Shown here in pieces: positions 24,029-26,880 of a DNA stretch of 26,880 nucleotides. The position numbers and the translations under genes were made by a program. Under the pieces are notes generated by a model. It worked only from the letters and a program-made list of their open reading frames with translations, was not told where the DNA came from and ran no database searches. This DNA comes from JANNPJ01 sp031400005 (GTDB lineage Bacteria > Actinomycetota > Actinomycetes > Actinomycetales > Kineosporiaceae): NCBI GenBank assembly GCA_031400005.1, contig JANNPJ010000442.1, positions 1 through 26,880 of the forward strand, written 5' to 3'. Every line of letters starts with the position of its first letter. The first letter of the stretch is position 1.

Positions 24029-24625
24029 TTATCCCAGGTATGCCTCGACGGCTGCGCGCATCGCCCGACGGCCACGGGGGCCGGCCTCGGGATCTGCCAG
24101 TAGCTGGATCGACTGGTTCGTCGACATGGCGATGCCGTTGACCGTCGTGGCGAGATCGCCGGCCCGCTCGGGGCTGGCGTCCACACCGGACTGTGCCTCG
24201 CCGGCGAGGAACGTCAGCCATCGCGTCACGGCCGCCGCGGTCCGCTCACGGAGCGGCCCCTCCCGGTTGTCCCATTCCACCGAGGCTGTGGTCAGGAAGC
24301 AGCCGCCGGGGAATGGGCAATCGACGAGGTAGTCGATCCACCCCTCGAGCAGCGCCCGCAATCGGTCCGGACCGGGCGGCAGTACCAGCACGGGCTCGAT
24401 GACGACGACCCGGAAGGTGGCGACGGCGGCATCGAAAGCGGTTTCCAGCAGGCGCCCGCGGGAGGCGAACGGCGCCACCACACCCGACTTACTCATGCCG
24501 AGGTCGGCGGCGAGTTCCCGGACGGTCACGCCGTCCAGGCCGAGTAGCGACGCGCGGTCGACCGTCGCCTGCACGATTCGGCCCCGGGTACGGGCCGCCT
24601 CGTTGGCGGAGCTTCGTGGAGACAT
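24029..24625 (-). CDS. TetR/AcrR-family transcriptional regulator
   Basis: The 198-aa product has an N-terminal TetR DNA-binding domain (about 14-60: GRIVQATVDRASLLGLDGVTVRELAADLGMSKSGVVAPFASRGRLLETAF) followed by a helical ligand domain with DCPFPGGCFL, a pattern common in the TetR_C YjdC/YxaF-like group. The ATG at 24625 follows a consensus TATAAT by six bases, so the mRNA is probably leaderless. It is divergent from a TIGR03086-type gene, and two GGAC-N4-GTCC sites lie in the shared 69-bp gap. It should repress that gene and itself. Confidence 0.9.
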   Translation of the reverse strand: MSPRSSANEAARTRGRIVQATVDRASLLGLDGVTVRELAADLGMSKSGVVAPFASRGRLLETAFDAAVATFRVVVIEPVLVLPPGPDRLRALLEGWIDYLVDCPFPGGCFLTTASVEWDNREGPLRERTAAAVTRWLTFLAGEAQSGVDASPERAGDLATTVNGIAMSTNQSIQLLADPEAGPRGRRAMRAAVEAYLG

Positions 24626-24631
24626 CAGCCA

Positions 24632-24637
24632 ATTATA
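24632..24637 (-). promoter_or_regulatory. Consensus -10 box of the TetR gene (leaderless start)
   Basis: On the minus strand TATAAT is followed by six bases and then the ATG, so transcription should begin at or next to the A of the start codon. No good -35 is seen. Operator site 1 begins immediately upstream of the box. Confidence 0.55.
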
Positions 24638-24652
24638 GGGGACAATCGTCCG
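24638..24652. promoter_or_regulatory. TetR operator, site 1
   Basis: GGGGACAATCGTCC contains the half-sites GGAC (24640-24643) and GTCC (24648-24651) spaced by four bases. It lies directly behind the -10 of the tetR-like gene. Confidence 0.6.
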
Positions 24653-24662
24653 CTATATTATT

Positions 24663-24679
24663 GAGGACACTTGTCCCCT
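24663..24679. promoter_or_regulatory. TetR operator, site 2
   Basis: GAGGACACTTGTCCCC contains GGACA-CT-TGTCC, a palindrome matching site 1 in half-site sequence and spacing. The centres of the two sites are 25 bp apart. The site covers the probable transcription start of the divergent gene, whose possible -10 is TATTAT at 24656-24661. Confidence 0.62.
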
Positions 24680-24694
24680 ATTCGAGGAGCTGCC

Positions 24695-25267
24695 GTGAGC
24701 GCCCGAATCGACTCCGCCGCCTTCGACCGACTGGCCACCGCCTCCACTCGCGCCCGGTTGACCCGGCTCACCGTCGCCGATCTCGACCAGCCCGCCAGCA
24801 CCACCGATTGGGACCTCCGAACCCTCCTTTCGCACCTAGTGGGCGGCAACATCCGCTTCGCGCAGGCGTTGCGGGGCGACGCGGTCGACTGGCCCACCCG
24901 CGACAGCGAACCGGTGACCTCACCGCTCGCGGAGTTCGACGCGACCTCGGCCGACCTGGCCGCGACGATCAGCGAACTCGGCGACCCTCAGCAGCCTGTC
25001 CGGCTCGCAGCGGGCAAACCTCCCGCATTCTTCGCCGTCGGCGTCCATGCTGCGGACATGCTGATCCACGGCTGGGATCTTGCGATCGCAACCGGGCAGG
25101 ACCCGAGCCTCGACAGCGATCTCTGCCTCGCGGCCATCGACGTGCTCGAGCACTATCCGGCGTCGTTCTGGGGCCCCGGCCGGTTCTTCGCACCGCGCAT
25201 CGCGACCACGTCGAGCGATCCCGCGATGCGCCTGCTGAGTCTGGCCGGCCGCGCCGCCGAGCGATGA
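24695..25267 (+). CDS. TIGR03086-type/maleylpyruvate-isomerase-like DinB-fold protein
   Basis: The product is about 190 aa. A DinB/mycothiol-dependent-enzyme-like fold is suggested by TDWDLRTLLSHLVGGNIRFAQAL, and a second His pair by GVHAADMLIHGWDLAIATG; these histidines are the usual metal ligands of the family. Related proteins are mostly uncharacterised, and some are mycothiol-dependent isomerases or transferases. The frame opens at a TTG at 24671, but that codon lies inside operator site 2; the GTG at 24695 has GAGGAG six bases upstream and is preferred. Divergent pairing with a TetR repressor suggests induction by a small molecule or stress. Confidence 0.82.
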   Translation: MSARIDSAAFDRLATASTRARLTRLTVADLDQPASTTDWDLRTLLSHLVGGNIRFAQALRGDAVDWPTRDSEPVTSPLAEFDATSADLAATISELGDPQQPVRLAAGKPPAFFAVGVHAADMLIHGWDLAIATGQDPSLDSDLCLAAIDVLEHYPASFWGPGRFFAPRIATTSSDPAMRLLSLAGRAAER

Positions 25268-25283
25268 GACCGATTCCACCCAA

Positions 25284-25308
25284 TGTCGGCAACACGTCCG
25301 AAATATCT
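25284..25308. mobile_element. Possible end of a TniABQ-type transposon
   Basis: TGTCGGCAACACGTCCG starts 16 bases after the TIGR03086 gene stop and is followed by AT-richer sequence. Tn402/Tn5053/Tn552-type elements end in TGTC, and a tniQ-like remnant lies 150 bp inward. The matching opposite end is not in the window, so this is a weak guess. The 25268-25433 gap otherwise holds nothing recognisable. Confidence 0.2.
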
Positions 25309-25433
25309 TCTCCGGCAGCACTATTCGCGTCAGCCATCACCTCGAGGATGTCCGTTCCGGGTGAACGTAGCGAGGGCCTGTGGCGTTGAGCTGCGGGGTT
25401 GTCGTCATGTCAGGGAGTCGGGCGCGGAATCGT

Positions 25434-26150
25434 TCAGTTCATCCCTGCGAATTCTTTGACGCGTTGGCTGTCCCAGATCGCACCGCGTAGTTCCTGCATC
25501 GGTGTGGACCATTCGCGGATCAGGACGGGCCGGATGTGTCGGTGGTGGAGGATGATGTTGCCGGGCTGCCGTTTGCGGGTGAACCAGAGCAGGCTGCGAT
25601 CGTGGCGGTCCTCGACGGTGGAGTTGGATTTACCGAGTTGGCTTGGTCGGCCGTGTCCGGAAGAGCGTGGCGGGTTGGCTGGGTGGGCGTGAGCTGTCGA
25701 TGGCCATCCACTTCGCGATGGCGTCTCCGGTGGGGCGGGGCTGGTAGAGCGGGGTGCCGATGCGCTGTGCGATCTCGGTTGTGAAGCGTCGCAGGTCGCT
25801 GAGGTCGCTGCTGGCGGCCCGACGCCGCCAGGTGGGTGATGCGAAAAGGGTGGCGAGACTGACCGCTTCGGGATAGACGGAGGCGAAGATCCGCGATGCG
25901 CTGAAGTGGGTCTGCTCGAGGCCGTCGGGGATGAGTTGGTGGGAGCGTTCCTCCCAGACCAGGTAGGCCAGGTGGGTCGCGGGACCGATGCTGGCGGGTG
26001 TCTGCCAGAGGTGGCCGCAGACCATGAACCCGGTAAGCACCGCGTCGTAAGTCGCGGCCCAGCCGTGACGGCGCAGCAGTCGGAGGTGATGGCGTTGGGC
26101 GCGGACGATGTCGGGGTGTTCGCGGAGTGATGGGTTGGGGTGGTCGGCCG
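25434..26150 (-). pseudogene. TniQ-like transposition gene remnant, frameshifted and 5'-truncated
   Basis: Read on the minus strand from ~26150, one frame gives HPNPSLREHPDIVRAQ, then RHGWAATYDAV, LAYLVWEERSHQ and IAKWMAIDSSRP, ending at a stop at 25630. A second frame continues from about 25650 (DRHDRSLLWFTRKRQPGN, HHRHIRPVLIREWSTPMQ) to a stop at 25434. The two read like consecutive parts of one C-terminal region, so a frameshift between about 25625 and 25690 is likely. The 5' part is missing: homology stops at ~26150, where an unrelated gene begins on the other strand, and an in-frame stop follows at 26170-26172. The TniQ assignment rests on general resemblance and is moderate; that the gene is broken is more certain. 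Confidence 0.45.
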
Positions 26151-26153
26151 CAA

Positions 26154-26880
26154 ATCGACTTTGTCGCGTTCACGGGTTCGCGTGCGGTGGGATTGAAGAT
26201 TTGGGAAACGGCGGGCCGCACCCCGCCCGGTCAGGCCAACCTCAAGAAGGTGGTCTGTGAGATGGGCGGGAAGAACGCGCTCATCATCGACAACGACGCC
26301 GACCTCGACGAAGCGATCCCCGCCACGCTCTACAGCGCGTTCGGTTTCGCCGGCCAGAAATGCTCCGCGCTCTCGCGGTTGATCGTGCTCGCGGACATCC
26401 ATGACGAATTCGTGGAGCGGCTGATTGCGGCCGCGGCTGCGACGCCGGTGGGCGATCCGGCGGAGCCGGGCGTCGTGGTCGGGCCCGTGATCGACGCCGA
26501 GGCGCAAAAGAAAATTCTCGGGCTGATTGAACAGGGGAAAAGAGAGGCCAAGTTCGCGTGGCAGGCCGCCCTCCCGCCCGCGCTCGCGGCCAGCGGGGGG
26601 TACTTCGTGCCGCCCACGATTTTCACCCAGGTGAAGCCTGACGCCGTGATTGCCCGGGAGGAAATCTTCGGCCCGGTGCTGGCCGTGATCAAGGTGCGCG
26701 ACCTCGACGAAGCTTTCGCGGTGGCGAACTCCACCGACTATGCGCTCCCGGGCGGGCTCTTCTCGCGGAGCCCAAGCGCGCTCGAGCGCGCGGAACGAGA
26801 GCTCATGGTGGGCAACCTTTACCTCAACCGCGGCATCACCGGGGCGATCGTGGAACGTCACCCCTTTGGCGGCTTCAGGC
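26154..26880 (+). CDS. pruA: C-terminal part of 1-pyrroline-5-carboxylate dehydrogenase (partial at both ends)
   Basis: A frame open to the window edge encodes 242 residues of an aldehyde dehydrogenase: FTGSRAVG, the catalytic Glu in CEMGGKNA, the nucleophilic Cys in FAGQKCSAL, EEIFGPVLAV for cofactor binding, and GNLYLNRGITGAIV with HPFGGF. The last two are typical of glutamate-semialdehyde (P5C) dehydrogenases, which oxidise P5C/glutamate semialdehyde to glutamate in proline breakdown. The natural N-terminal half (~250 residues, to just before IDFVAFTGS) is missing and replaced by the antisense tniQ-like remnant. Codon use includes ATT, TTT, AAA, AGA and GAA at levels not seen in the other genes here. 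It continues beyond the window. No valid start belongs to this fragment. Confidence 0.85.
   Translation, partial: MDFVAFTGSRAVGLKIWETAGRTPPGQANLKKVVCEMGGKNALIIDNDADLDEAIPATLYSAFGFAGQKCSALSRLIVLADIHDEFVERLIAAAAATPVGDPAEPGVVVGPVIDAEAQKKILGLIEQGKREAKFAWQAALPPALAASGGYFVPPTIFTQVKPDAVIAREEIFGPVLAVIKVRDLDEAFAVANSTDYALPGGLFSRSPSALERAERELMVGNLYLNRGITGAIVERHPFGGFR

Noticed and set aside
25434..26861. A single 475-aa minus-strand protein spanning the right end
   Set aside because: Its upstream part is antisense to the P5C dehydrogenase; only the last ~60 residues look real, as part of the frameshifted TniQ-like remnant.
1..26880. tRNA, rRNA, riboswitch, CRISPR array or prophage
   Set aside because: No cloverleaf-like, rRNA-like, regularly spaced repeat or phage structural sequence was recognised by eye; a covariance-model scan could still find a small RNA.

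Overview
The window is high-GC DNA with frequent GTG and TTG starts, four-base ATGA/GTGA gene overlaps and AGGAGG-type ribosome binding sites. The gene families (CUT2 sugar ABC system, TRAP transporter, three LacI regulators, paired sensor genes with a LuxR-type response regulator, a TIGR03086-type protein) point to a free-living, soil-type actinobacterium. No rRNA, tRNA, CRISPR array or intact mobile element was seen.

Layout. Positions 11-1345 (-) hold a ferric-reductase-like flavocytochrome. Two convergent LacI-family regulators follow (1567-2619 + and 2691-3791 -). The second is divergent from a seven-gene carbohydrate operon (4007-11201): zinc alcohol/polyol dehydrogenase, half-size CUT2 ATPase, permease, binding lipoprotein, P-loop kinase, FGGY kinase and LacD/YihT-type class I aldolase. 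Read as a pathway, this imports a polyol or sugar, oxidises it, phosphorylates it (possibly twice) and cleaves it to trioses. Two near-identical palindromes at 3843-3860 and 3878-3893 look like the operators of the divergent LacI protein.

Positions 11179-17942 form a quinate/shikimate catabolic island: a LacI regulator (-), then TRAP DctQ, DctM, a shikimate/quinate dehydrogenase, TRAP DctP and a fused 3-dehydroshikimate dehydratase/HPPD-like protein. A perfect 12-bp palindrome lies between the proposed -35 and -10 of the TRAP operon, whose first gene is probably translated from a leaderless GTG. The island ends in what looks like the first ~27 codons of an MFS transporter, broken off at about 18050.

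Positions 18112-21021 (-) are a sensor kinase, a degenerate kinase-like sensor and a LuxR-type response regulator, translationally overlapped. After these come a DODA-type extradiol dioxygenase (21259-22140 -), a phospholipase D-family protein (22394-24013 +), and a divergent TetR regulator/TIGR03086-type pair sharing two GGAC-N4-GTCC sites.

The right end is broken DNA. A TniQ-like transposition-gene remnant (25434 to about 26150, -) is frameshifted and 5'-truncated. It abuts head-on the C-terminal half of a 1-pyrroline-5-carboxylate dehydrogenase (26154-26880, +) whose codon use differs from the rest of the window. This may be a real rearrangement or a chimeric assembly join, and the last ~0.7 kb should be treated with caution.

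The best candidates for undescribed biology are the two-kinase/LacD-type sugar operon and the kinase/pseudokinase/response-regulator trio. All functions are read from motifs and gene context; no database search was possible.
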